Source: Clostridia bacterium (GTDB lineage Bacteria; Bacillota; Clostridia; Christensenellales; UBA1242). Taken from it: a DNA stretch of 44,316 bases. The translations under genes and the position numbers were made by a program. The DNA is taken from the NCBI GenBank assembly GCA_023228225.1, contig JALOBO010000011.1, positions 1-44,316 of the forward strand, read 5' to 3'. Under the pieces are notes generated by a model. It did no database searches and was not told where the DNA came from. It worked only from the letters and a program-made list of their open reading frames with translations. Below are positions 1 to 6,987 of this stretch, in pieces. Numbering within the stretch: position 1 is the first letter of the stretch; each line of letters opens with the position of its first letter.

Positions 1-113
<113 letters not shown>

Positions 114-126
114 TTTCAAAACTAAA

Positions 127-158
127 AGCCTGATGAAAATGTCAGGTTTTTTGTTTTT
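127..158 (+). terminator. rRNA operon terminator
   Basis: A short hairpin (CCTGA ... TCAGG, loop about 8 nt) is followed by a T-rich run (TTTTTTGTTTTTTT). It sits just after the 5S rRNA. Confidence 0.8.
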
Positions 159-181
159 TTACTTTCGTATTGTGATATAAT
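151..181 (+). promoter_or_regulatory. possible promoter of the NUDIX gene
   Basis: A good -10 box TATAAT at 176-181 lies about 20 bases before the ATG at 201. The only -35 candidate is TTGTTT at 151-156, inside the terminator T-run, with a long 19-nt spacer. Weak overall. Confidence 0.35.
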
Positions 182-200
182 CTATTGTTGGAGTAATAAA

Positions 201-638
201 ATGAAAACAATAAAATTTGGCATAAAAAAAGACTTGAAATATGGTTTTAGAGAAACTTGTTTTGGAATTGTAGTTAAAAACGATAAATTAATGATAGTCA
301 AAAAAGATGGACAGATTTCCTTAATTGGTGGAGGAATTGGGCAAAATGAAACCCATGAACAATGAATTAGGAGAGAATTTTTAGAAGAGTCGGGTTATGC
401 AATATCAAATATTCAAGAAGTTGTATGCGTTGATTATTTTTGGCTTGCAGATAATAAATGGCCACTTGAATCATTGGCTAATATTTATATTGTTCAAATT
501 GATCAATTGTCAAAAATAAAACCACTTGAAGAAAATCACACAATAGAATATATTGATTTACTTAAAGCAGAAGAACTATTACCACTTCCTTATCATAAGA
601 AAGCAATTAATTACTATATAAATAATTATAAAAAATAA
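201..638 (+). pseudogene. NUDIX hydrolase interrupted by an in-frame TGA
   Basis: Reading from ATG 201 gives a MutT-like protein of 145 codons with one stop, TGA at 363-365, and the frame continues intact to TAA at 636-638. The NUDIX box (G-x5-E-x7-R-E-x2-E-E-x-G) is complete across the stop: it starts at GIGQNE, the TGA falls at a variable x7 position, and REFLEESGY follows. NUDIX enzymes hydrolyse nucleoside diphosphates linked to another group. The same frame uses TGG twice for Trp, and TGA is a true stop elsewhere here, so this looks like a recently inactivated gene. A sequencing or assembly error, or readthrough, is also possible. Downstream is an unrelated unknown gene with its own ribosome site. 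Confidence 0.8.
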
Positions 639-655
639 GGATTACATTTTTCATA

Positions 656-684
656 TTGTTTTTTATTGTGTAGTGTGATAAAAT
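656..684 (+). promoter_or_regulatory. possible promoter for the 704-1444 gene
   Basis: TTGTTT (656-661) and TAAAAT (679-684) are spaced by 17 nt, 20 bases before the ATG. Both boxes differ from consensus in an AT-rich background. Confidence 0.3.
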
Positions 685-703
685 AAATTATTAGAGGTAT
701 ATT

Positions 704-1444
704 ATGGATAAAATCAAACAACAAATTAAAAATGTGCTATTTAAAGTAGAAGACAATTCTGAACATAAAAATGCAGACCGATTAATTGAATTTTTTACAT
801 CTTTTGAAAATTGTGATTATACTGAATATGAAAAAAATTTAGAAGAATATATATCAGATTTAAAGCATTTAGAAGATATTGTTTTGCAAGAAAGTGTTTT
901 GGCTAATATTAAACAATTTTTAATATTTAAAAGAACTGTAAGTCATAAATATAATTTAAATCCTGATTATGATAAACTTATAAACTTATATACAAAAAAT
1001 GCTAAAAGTAAAGGACTTGATGTCTATTTAGATAAAATGTTTTCTTTATATTATTATAAATTTAAAACTGTTGAAGAAATGCAAGATTTAATATTTAACT
1101 TAGAAGTCAATCCATTAACAGAAAAATTATATGGCGGAATTATATGGTGGATTTATAAATTAAGCGAGTGTAAAGGTGTTAATTTTGCACAATGTGAGGA
1201 TAATATAATAAAAAGAATGCAAGTTTTAAATGAAACAGTAAAATATGCGAAAGAAACAAATGTTTATAATGATAAGTTGTCGTTTAGTTTAGATATTTCA
1301 CAAAATAATTGTGTGAGATTTGCTAGGCAAAATGAAAATGCAAATATAGACAAACTTATAAGTGTCGTTACAATGTCTGGATATAAACAATTACTGGAAG
1401 ATATTAAACAGGAAAGATTAAATGAATTACCTAACGAAAAATAA
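704..1444 (+). CDS. hypothetical protein, 246 aa
   Basis: I do not recognise this protein. It starts at ATG 704 behind an AGAGGT ribosome site. It is acidic and lysine-rich, predicted soluble and mostly helical, with no signal peptide or membrane segment. A YGGIIWWIYKLSECKG stretch near residues 144-159 is the only strongly hydrophobic patch. The coding sequence is very AT-rich, even compared with its neighbours. It stands between a broken NUDIX gene and an acetyltransferase scrap, so it belongs to a decaying accessory patch after the rRNA operon. There is no operon partner and no function is inferred. Confidence 0.7.
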   Translation: MDKIKQQIKNVLFKVEDNSEHKNADRLIEFFTSFENCDYTEYEKNLEEYISDLKHLEDIVLQESVLANIKQFLIFKRTVSHKYNLNPDYDKLINLYTKNAKSKGLDVYLDKMFSLYYYKFKTVEEMQDLIFNLEVNPLTEKLYGGIIWWIYKLSECKGVNFAQCEDNIIKRMQVLNETVKYAKETNVYNDKLSFSLDISQNNCVRFARQNENANIDKLISVVTMSGYKQLLEDIKQERLNELPNEK

Positions 1445-1459
1445 TTTTAAAACATTTTT

Positions 1460-1573
1460 TCCGAAGGTTCAAATAAACTTCATAGAGGCTATGCAACTAC
1501 TGCTCTTGAAAGTTAAATACATAAAAAATCAAAAACGTGTGAAATATATATAGAAAAAAATAATAATAACTAG
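1460..1573 (+). pseudogene. GNAT acetyltransferase fragment
   Basis: One frame reads KLHRGYATTALES, then a TAA stop, then IHKKSKTCEIYIEKNN, ending at TAG 1571-1573. HRGYATTAL matches the acetyl-CoA-binding motif A of GNAT N-acetyltransferases (R/Q-G-x-G/A, here RGYAT), and the CEIYIEKNN piece matches the following strand of that fold. No start codon or N-terminal half is present and a stop interrupts it, so this is a relic. The short length makes the family call moderate. Confidence 0.5.
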
Positions 1574-1663
1574 GGCATTAAGCCTTTTTTATTTGTGTTT
1601 TTATAATTAAAATGATAAACTATTATTGATTTAAATTTTAAATAATTAAATAGGAGATTACAA

Positions 1664-2617
1664 ATGATATTTGATTTTTTAAAAAGAAAAAATAAAGTAA
1701 AAAAACACGATTACGATAGTGACACTTTAATTTTATTTACCGTAATGTTGTTTTTTATAATCCCGACAGTTTTTATTGTAGGTGTATGGTTAAAAACAGG
1801 TAATAATCCCATAACTTACAATTATTCAGAAGAACAATTAATTGCTCTTGTATCCGGCATATTTAGTTATGGTGGGACATGCATATTGGGTTTTATTGCA
1901 CTTTGGCAAAATATAAGGCTAAAAAAAGAAATTGGCAAAGACCGTCAACAAGAACTTGCAATTAAAACGCTATCTGATATCACACTAGAAGATTTTAAGG
2001 TATCATATAATAATCAGGTAGGCAAGGCAACTGATGAATTTGGTAATAATTATTTAGCGGACACCGATAAAAACTTTGATTGCAATGTAATTAATTATGA
2101 AGAAAGTTTAAATATTAATTTAAAATTTGTATCAAATGGAATTAAATTTTTAAAAGGTGTTTATATAAAACAAATTAAACTTAATTATGACTTTTTAGCA
2201 GGTAAAAATAAAATAAAAACTTCCGAAGATATTGTGTTTAATAATATTTTTACTAATAATTTTTATAAAAATATTGGAATTGTAAATGAAAATAAATTTG
2301 AAATTGTAAGTTCAATTATTGACATTAATACTTATAAAAGTAATCTTATAACCGAACAAGATAAATCCGAGAATAAATTTAAAAATAAAAAAACATTAAA
2401 CAAAGTAAAATCAATATTTGCAAATAAAGAAAAACAAAGTTTGTATTTTGATATTAATTATGTGGTTTGCAATATGTACAATTTAAAGTATGATGGCATA
2501 CTAAAAATTCAATGCCAAATTGATGAAAATTACAATGTATCTAATTTTATTATAAACAGTAACTGGCTCAGTGAACCATATTTTAATTCCGCTTGCCTAA
2601 CGGACAAGCGGAACTAA
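1664..2617 (+). CDS. hypothetical membrane protein, 317 aa
   Basis: The family is not recognised. ATG 1664 follows an AGGAG-like site (TAGGAGATTACAA). A short basic N-terminus (KRKNKVKKH) is followed by two membrane spans, about residues 24-43 (LILFTVMLFFIIPTVFIVGV) and 63-82 (ALVSGIFSYGGTCILGFIAL). This predicts both termini in the cytoplasm. The remaining 230 residues form a soluble Asn/Lys-rich domain, mixed strands and helices, without catalytic motifs I can name. The gene stands alone between two hairpins. It resembles small membrane-anchored proteins common in clostridial accessory regions. Confidence 0.65.
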   Translation: MIFDFLKRKNKVKKHDYDSDTLILFTVMLFFIIPTVFIVGVWLKTGNNPITYNYSEEQLIALVSGIFSYGGTCILGFIALWQNIRLKKEIGKDRQQELAIKTLSDITLEDFKVSYNNQVGKATDEFGNNYLADTDKNFDCNVINYEESLNINLKFVSNGIKFLKGVYIKQIKLNYDFLAGKNKIKTSEDIVFNNIFTNNFYKNIGIVNENKFEIVSSIIDINTYKSNLITEQDKSENKFKNKKTLNKVKSIFANKEKQSLYFDINYVVCNMYNLKYDGILKIQCQIDENYNVSNFIINSNWLSEPYFNSACLTDKRN

Positions 2618-2650
2618 TTACATTCTATATTTTTAAATAACTTTTATTAA

Positions 2651-2683
2651 AGCCACTTCATATAAATCATTGAGGTGGTTTTT
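2651..2683 (+). terminator. hairpin with T-run that contains the next gene's ribosome site
   Basis: AGCCACTTCA (2651-2660) pairs with TGAGGTGGTT (2671-2680) over 10 bp, allowing G-U pairs, with a 10-nt loop. TTTTT follows directly, up to the ATG at 2684. It is placed as a terminator for the 1664-2617 gene, but its 3' arm carries the GAGGTGG ribosome site of the M14 peptidase. Confidence 0.55.
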
Positions 2684-3535
2684 ATGTACACTTATTATAA
2701 TCTTATAGCTGATGTAAAAAATTTAGAAAAAATGGGTGCTAAAATAGAAAATATTGGCAAAACTGTGGCGGGGGTAAGTATTCCGAGCATACATATTGGC
2801 GATTATAGCCCTAATCAAATAATTATTCAAGGTGCAATTCACGCAAGGGAATACATAACAAGCGAACTTATTGTTAGGCAGGCATATCACACCATTACAA
2901 GATATGGTAGCACATTTAAAGGTGGTATATACTTTGTGCCAATGATAAATATAGATGGTGTGGCATTATGCCAGTACGGATTATCGGCAGTGCCAGTTTT
3001 AAAGCGTAGTTTTTTAACTGATGTTAATGGCGGAAGTACAAATTTTACATTATGGAAAGCAAATATTAATGCAGTAGATTTAAATACAAATTTTAATGCT
3101 CGCTGGGGAACTGGGACGCAAAATATTAAATACCCAGCACCTGCAAATTATATTGGTCCGTATCCAGAATCCGAACCCGAAACGAGAGCATTAGTGGAAC
3201 TTACAAATCGCATTAAAGCAACTCTTACAATTAGTTACCACGCCGAAGGACAAGAAATATATTGGGAATTTTATCAGGTAGACCCTGAAAAATCCCGTGA
3301 TAAAAAAATAGGCGAAGAGTTTGCAAAAATTACGAATTACAAATTAATTGATGGAACGCTTGGTAGTGCGGGTGGTTACAAAGATTGGTGTATAGAAAAA
3401 CTAAAAATGCCAGCATATACTTTTGAAATAATCCCTTCTAGTGTTTCATTTCCTATTCCTTCATCTGCACTTATCCCCGAATGGTCAAAAAATAAAGATA
3501 TCCCATATAAAGCTTTAAATCTAATTCTAGTATAA
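2684..3535 (+). CDS. M14-family zinc carboxypeptidase-like protein
   Basis: This is a 283-residue metallopeptidase of the M14 carboxypeptidase family. It carries the zinc motif H-x-x-E (H53, E56 in AIHARE), a third zinc ligand H186 (ISYHAEG) and the catalytic glutamate E248 (YTFEIIP). A DLNTNF segment near residues 132-137 corresponds to the substrate-carboxylate-binding DLNRNF region, with Thr where Arg is usual. Family members in Firmicutes often cleave peptidoglycan stem peptides (gamma-D-glutamyl bonds). No signal peptide or LysM domain is visible, so the protein may act inside the cell, on recycled muropeptides. The start is taken as ATG 2684 because the ribosome site GAGGTGG would overlap an upstream GTG at 2675. 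Confidence 0.85.
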   Translation: MYTYYNLIADVKNLEKMGAKIENIGKTVAGVSIPSIHIGDYSPNQIIIQGAIHAREYITSELIVRQAYHTITRYGSTFKGGIYFVPMINIDGVALCQYGLSAVPVLKRSFLTDVNGGSTNFTLWKANINAVDLNTNFNARWGTGTQNIKYPAPANYIGPYPESEPETRALVELTNRIKATLTISYHAEGQEIYWEFYQVDPEKSRDKKIGEEFAKITNYKLIDGTLGSAGGYKDWCIEKLKMPAYTFEIIPSSVSFPIPSSALIPEWSKNKDIPYKALNLILV

Positions 3536-3615
3536 CTTATAAAAATAAAAATTTCCATTGACATATGTTTTATTTTAATTTATTATTATATAAAGAAAAA
3601 AATAGGGAGATTATT

Positions 3616-4242
3616 ATGAATACTAAAGAAAGAGTGATAGCTTATGAAAAAAAACTGGAAGATTATACTAGTGGAAATTGTTGGCGTAGAGGTGCAATAG
3701 AACAGGAAGTAAAATTTGGTCAATATTCTATTAGCCAACTTAGATATGTAACGGATACCTATAATAATGCATACGAGGAAGAGGTAAACTTTTATTTAGT
3801 TGATTCAAATGGTATTCCATATCATTTATTTGAAACACAGAGCGGTAACGCAAATATGCACTGTACAAGCCCAAGTGTTTTAGCAAGTCGCAAACAACAA
3901 TACAAGGAAATATGCAAACTTCTAAGTATAATAGAAGTTGTACATAGTTCAATATTCTATTCTAAACAAGTAAAAAGGGCAACTGCTCTTTTGGAAAATG
4001 ATATACATGATAGACTAGAATGTGACGATGGAATTTTTTCTATAAAATTGGAAGATTATTATACTAAAGGGCAATTAAAAAGACTTAATGGAAAAGCGGT
4101 AAAGATTTTATCTCAAAAAGAAGAACTTCCATTACGATATTACAAATCAAGAGAAGAAATGTATGGCGTGATAAATACAATTCCGGAACCAATACAACCC
4201 ATTAAACATAAAACTAACGATGGACCAACTAAGGAAATGTAA
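3616..4242 (+). CDS. hypothetical protein, 208 aa
   Basis: I do not recognise this family. The start is ATG 3616, because AGGGAGA lies 6-12 bases upstream; the frame is open further upstream but without a ribosome site. The protein looks soluble, with alternating charged helices and a middle region (EVNFYLVDSNGIPYHLFET) that reads as beta strands. There is no signal peptide, membrane span or metal-binding cluster. The C-terminus is proline- and lysine-rich and probably disordered. It is followed by a strong terminator, so it forms its own transcription unit or ends one that starts with the M14 peptidase 80 bp upstream. Confidence 0.6.
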   Translation: MNTKERVIAYEKKLEDYTSGNCWRRGAIEQEVKFGQYSISQLRYVTDTYNNAYEEEVNFYLVDSNGIPYHLFETQSGNANMHCTSPSVLASRKQQYKEICKLLSIIEVVHSSIFYSKQVKRATALLENDIHDRLECDDGIFSIKLEDYYTKGQLKRLNGKAVKILSQKEELPLRYYKSREEMYGVINTIPEPIQPIKHKTNDGPTKEM

Positions 4243-4251
4243 TTTAATATC

Positions 4252-4283
4252 ACTCGCCGGTTTTGCACTGGCGAGTTTTTATT
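4252..4283 (+). terminator. strong rho-independent terminator
   Basis: ACTCGCCGG (4252-4260) pairs with CTGGCGAGT (4268-4276) with one G-U pair, followed by TTTTATTT. Confidence 0.9.
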
Positions 4284-4315
4284 TGTAATTTAAAATTAAA
4301 AAATCATGCTTATAT

Positions 4316-4348
4316 TTGCTATTCTTTTTGAAAAGATTATATTATAAT
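4316..4348 (+). promoter_or_regulatory. possible promoter very close to ywlE start
   Basis: A perfect TATAAT lies at 4343-4348, only 6 bases before the ATG at 4355, and no ribosome site is visible in between. TTGCTA at 4316 could be the -35 box, with an overlapping -10 TATTAT at 4340 (18-nt spacer). If used, the mRNA would be leaderless or nearly so. Confidence 0.35.
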
Positions 4349-4354
4349 AATATC

Positions 4355-4792
4355 ATGATAAAAAGTGTTTTGTTTGTATGCACGGGTAATACTTGTCGTT
4401 CGCCAATGGCGGAACGCATTTTAAAACAGAGATTACACGAAAAAAATATAAATAATATTAAGGTTTCTTCGGCGGGGTTATATGCAACCCCAGGACAACC
4501 TATGAATGAATATGCGATAAAAATTTTAAAACAACATAAAATTAGGACTTACGCACATAAATCAAAGCAATTAACCACCAGTATAATAAATGGACATAAT
4601 CTTGTTATTACTATGACCGAAGGACATAAAAATGCACTTTTAGGTTATAAAAATGTAGTAACACTCGCAGAATATATAAAGGGAATTGATGTTGCAGATC
4701 CATATGGTCAAAACATTGAAGCATATAAAAAAGTTTGTGAGTACTTATTGTATGCGATGGACGAAATTATTGAAAAAATCATAAAAGATTAA
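4355..4792 (+). CDS. ywlE: low-molecular-weight protein arginine/tyrosine phosphatase
   Basis: This is a 145-residue cytoplasmic phosphatase of the low-molecular-weight PTP fold. The P-loop C-x5-R is CTGNTCR, with nucleophile C9 and R15, and the general acid is D115 in VADPYG. A Thr at position 13 of the loop (CxGNTCRS) is the feature known to favour phospho-arginine in Bacillus YwlE, so it probably reverses McsB-type protein arginine phosphorylation. It lies 18 bp upstream of rpiB, the same pair and order as ywlE-ywlF in Bacillus. The start is ATG 4355 by homology; a TTG at 4316 in the same frame would add 13 hydrophobic residues not typical of the family. No good ribosome site is visible. 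Confidence 0.85.
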   Translation: MIKSVLFVCTGNTCRSPMAERILKQRLHEKNINNIKVSSAGLYATPGQPMNEYAIKILKQHKIRTYAHKSKQLTTSIINGHNLVITMTEGHKNALLGYKNVVTLAEYIKGIDVADPYGQNIEAYKKVCEYLLYAMDEIIEKIIKD

Positions 4793-4810
4793 AATAAAAG
4801 AGGAATTAAT

Positions 4811-5239
4811 ATGCTTTTTATTGCGAGTGACCATGCAGGCTTTGTATTAAAAGAAAAACTTAAAAAATATTTAGTAAAAATAAAAATCGATTTTACAGAC
4901 CTTGGCACAAATAGTGGTATATCGGTAGATTATCCCGACCTCGCTAAATTATTATGCAATGAAGTGCTTTGTTTACCGAATTCTAGTGGCGTTTTAATTT
5001 GTGGTACCGGAATTGGTATGTGCATAACAGCAAATCGTTTTAAAGGTATCCGAGCGGTATTACCATTTAATGTGGCCACCGCAAGACTTTCTCGCAGTCA
5101 CAATAACGCAAATGTGCTTTGTTTAGGCGGGCGGGTTATATCGTATTTTAAAGCGTTACGATTTTTAAAAACATTTTTAAAAACGCCATTTTTAAATGAA
5201 GAAAGACATATAAATAGAATAGAAAAAATTGATAATTAA
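4811..5239 (+). CDS. rpiB: ribose-5-phosphate isomerase B
   Basis: RpiB interconverts ribose 5-phosphate and ribulose 5-phosphate in the non-oxidative pentose phosphate pathway. The 142-residue length is normal for the RpiB/LacAB family. Seen: N-terminal IASDHAGF (phosphate and substrate binding), the catalytic cysteine C64 in LICGTGIGM, and LSRSHNNANVLCLG with H97, which opens the ring. AGAGGAATTAAT provides the ribosome site. It follows ywlE after 18 bp and is probably co-transcribed with it. A hairpin terminator follows. LacA/B or allose isomerase is possible, but no sugar-specific genes are nearby. Confidence 0.9.
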   Translation: MLFIASDHAGFVLKEKLKKYLVKIKIDFTDLGTNSGISVDYPDLAKLLCNEVLCLPNSSGVLICGTGIGMCITANRFKGIRAVLPFNVATARLSRSHNNANVLCLGGRVISYFKALRFLKTFLKTPFLNEERHINRIEKIDN

Positions 5240-5262
5240 TTATTTTAATTAAATATATATTA

Positions 5263-5297
5263 AAATTATTCCACTGTTTTTTGTGGAATAATTTTTA
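5263..5297 (+). terminator. terminator after rpiB
   Basis: AAATTATTCCAC (5263-5274) and GTGGAATAATTT (5283-5294) form a 12-bp stem with an 8-nt loop, ending in T residues. Confidence 0.85.
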
Positions 5298-5319
5298 TGT
5301 AAAAAACATACATTTTACT

Positions 5320-6024
5320 ATGAAAAAATTGTTGAATTTATTTTATATGATAATGTGCGCAACTGTTATTATGTTTACATTTTCGGGTTGCGGAAAAGCA
5401 ACTACAAAAAGTATAGTAATGGATAGTTTAGCCGAAGTTAGATACAATGTTTTTGAAGGCGAAAGTGAAAATTTTAGCATTACTTTTATGAGTGGAATGC
5501 GAGAAGAACCTTATTTGGCAAATGGAAAAGCAAATCCGCTTATAGAATTTGGTGTTATTACGCTTGTAAGTAAAAACGAAGGGGCGGTTTATGATACCGC
5601 ACAAAAAAAATATATAATAACAATAGATTTAAATAGTTATAGTGGCGATTTAGATGTTAATCCTTTTGACCGCAGTCTTGTTGCAGATATACAAAAAGTA
5701 GTAAGTGATACCGCTAATATTTCTATACAAATTATCGTTGCCGATATAACAGAAATTGTTGTTTTAACAAATGGATTATTTGACGCAACTATTAATTATG
5801 ATAAAGCTTTGACCTTAGCACTAGATGAGTTAAAAGCAGAAATCAAGCCTTTAATTATTGATAAAAAACTGAATGCAGAGGTTTATATAAAAATTATAAC
5901 CGACCTAAACCGAACTTTTAATAAATTTTACTGGTATGTTGCTCTACTAGATTCCGAAGGTAATACTGTTGCTGTTATAATTGACCCAATTAGTGGCGAA
6001 TTAGTGGCAAAAAAAGTGGAATAA
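5320..6024 (+). CDS. predicted lipoprotein, 234 aa
   Basis: The N-terminus (MKKLLNLFYMIM, then a hydrophobic core and FSGC) is a type II signal peptide with lipobox cysteine C24, so the protein should be lipid-anchored outside the membrane. The rest, about 210 residues, has no recognised motif and reads as mixed alpha/beta. The C-terminal part (YWYVALLDSEGNTVAVIIDPISGELVAKKVE) resembles a PepSY-like or similar small strand-helix unit, but this is only suggestive. ATG 5320 is chosen because the signal peptide begins there; the frame is open back to 5281. It is monocistronic, between two terminators. Confidence 0.7.
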   Translation: MKKLLNLFYMIMCATVIMFTFSGCGKATTKSIVMDSLAEVRYNVFEGESENFSITFMSGMREEPYLANGKANPLIEFGVITLVSKNEGAVYDTAQKKYIITIDLNSYSGDLDVNPFDRSLVADIQKVVSDTANISIQIIVADITEIVVLTNGLFDATINYDKALTLALDELKAEIKPLIIDKKLNAEVYIKIITDLNRTFNKFYWYVALLDSEGNTVAVIIDPISGELVAKKVE

Positions 6025-6043
6025 TTTAATTTCATTTTAATTT

Positions 6044-6070
6044 AGGCGGGCTTAATTGCCTGCTTTTTGT
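6044..6070 (+). terminator. terminator after lipoprotein gene
   Basis: AGGCGGGC (6044-6051) pairs with GCCTGCTT (6058-6065, two G-U pairs) and is followed by TTT. Confidence 0.7.
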
Positions 6071-6143
6071 TTGTGTATTTTATTTAGTTGTGCTACAATA
6101 AAAAAACATATTTATATTTAAAATATTAAAGGGAGATGCTTAA

Positions 6144-6977
6144 ATGAAAGGGTTTTCTATAAAAAAAGTAATTTTGAAAACTGCATTATTTACGCTAGGC
6201 ATTTGCATTTTGGCATGTGCCCTTTTGATACTCTGTTTTTCATTATTAGCACCAAATTTGATGGCAGATTTTACTGATAACTTGGGTATGGAAAATATAA
6301 GTTTGCAATATCGTGTTATGGTTTATAATAATTCAAATGATATCAATGATTTATATAGTGTGGTTTATAAGGCTTCCACACAAAACAACTACAAATTTGT
6401 AAAAGAATATTTTCCGGAACTTTATACGCACCCAGATTATGATGAATTCATTAATTTTGTAGAAGAAACTAATTTAGCAAATACTGCGGATTTGTCTATT
6501 AAAATATATTTAGCAAATGAGGATAATTTTTTAAAATCGGCGTATGTTACCGCACTTTACAAATTAGATAAAAAACAGGATTCTTTTAATTTTGCGCTTA
6601 ATGATTTTTTAGAAAACGAAGATAATATAATAAAATTTAATTGGGTTTTTGGCAAATTTACCGAATTATATAATTTAGATATGGAGCGACAAACTGATAT
6701 TTTTGCATCGATTTTATTAAATTATCAAGGCGAAGAAATAGAAATCACTGACCGAGTATATGTTTTAATTGCAAATTATTACGACAATTTATGTACATTG
6801 TACGAAGAAACTACAAATACCGATGAATTATATCTAGCATTGTTGCTTAAAAACATAATAAATGTAAATTTAAGTATGCAAATAATAGAGTCTTACTATG
6901 ATGCAAGTTATGATTTAGTAGAGTTAGACCAACAAAGCGACAATTACGCACAAGCATTAGGCACTTTGTTAGAGTAA
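6144..6977 (+). CDS. membrane-anchored hypothetical protein, 277 aa
   Basis: The family is not recognised. The start at ATG 6144 follows GGGAGATG. One long membrane span covers about residues 9-36 (ILKTALFTLGICILACALLILCFSLL). The remaining 240 residues are acidic, Asn/Tyr-rich and strongly helical, with a spacing that suggests tetratricopeptide-like helical hairpins, though no consensus is met. The domain is probably outside the cell if the Lys-rich N-terminus stays inside. Only 10 bp separate it from hflX, so the two are probably one operon, which gives no clear functional hint. Confidence 0.7.
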   Translation: MKGFSIKKVILKTALFTLGICILACALLILCFSLLAPNLMADFTDNLGMENISLQYRVMVYNNSNDINDLYSVVYKASTQNNYKFVKEYFPELYTHPDYDEFINFVEETNLANTADLSIKIYLANEDNFLKSAYVTALYKLDKKQDSFNFALNDFLENEDNIIKFNWVFGKFTELYNLDMERQTDIFASILLNYQGEEIEITDRVYVLIANYYDNLCTLYEETTNTDELYLALLLKNIINVNLSMQIIESYYDASYDLVELDQQSDNYAQALGTLLE

Positions 6978-6987
6978 GGGAGAAAAT

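Noticed and set aside
201..638. TGA read as tryptophan (recoded genetic code)
   Set aside because: The same frame uses TGG for Trp, and rnfG and rnfE end in TGA within clean ATGA overlaps, so TGA is a stop here.
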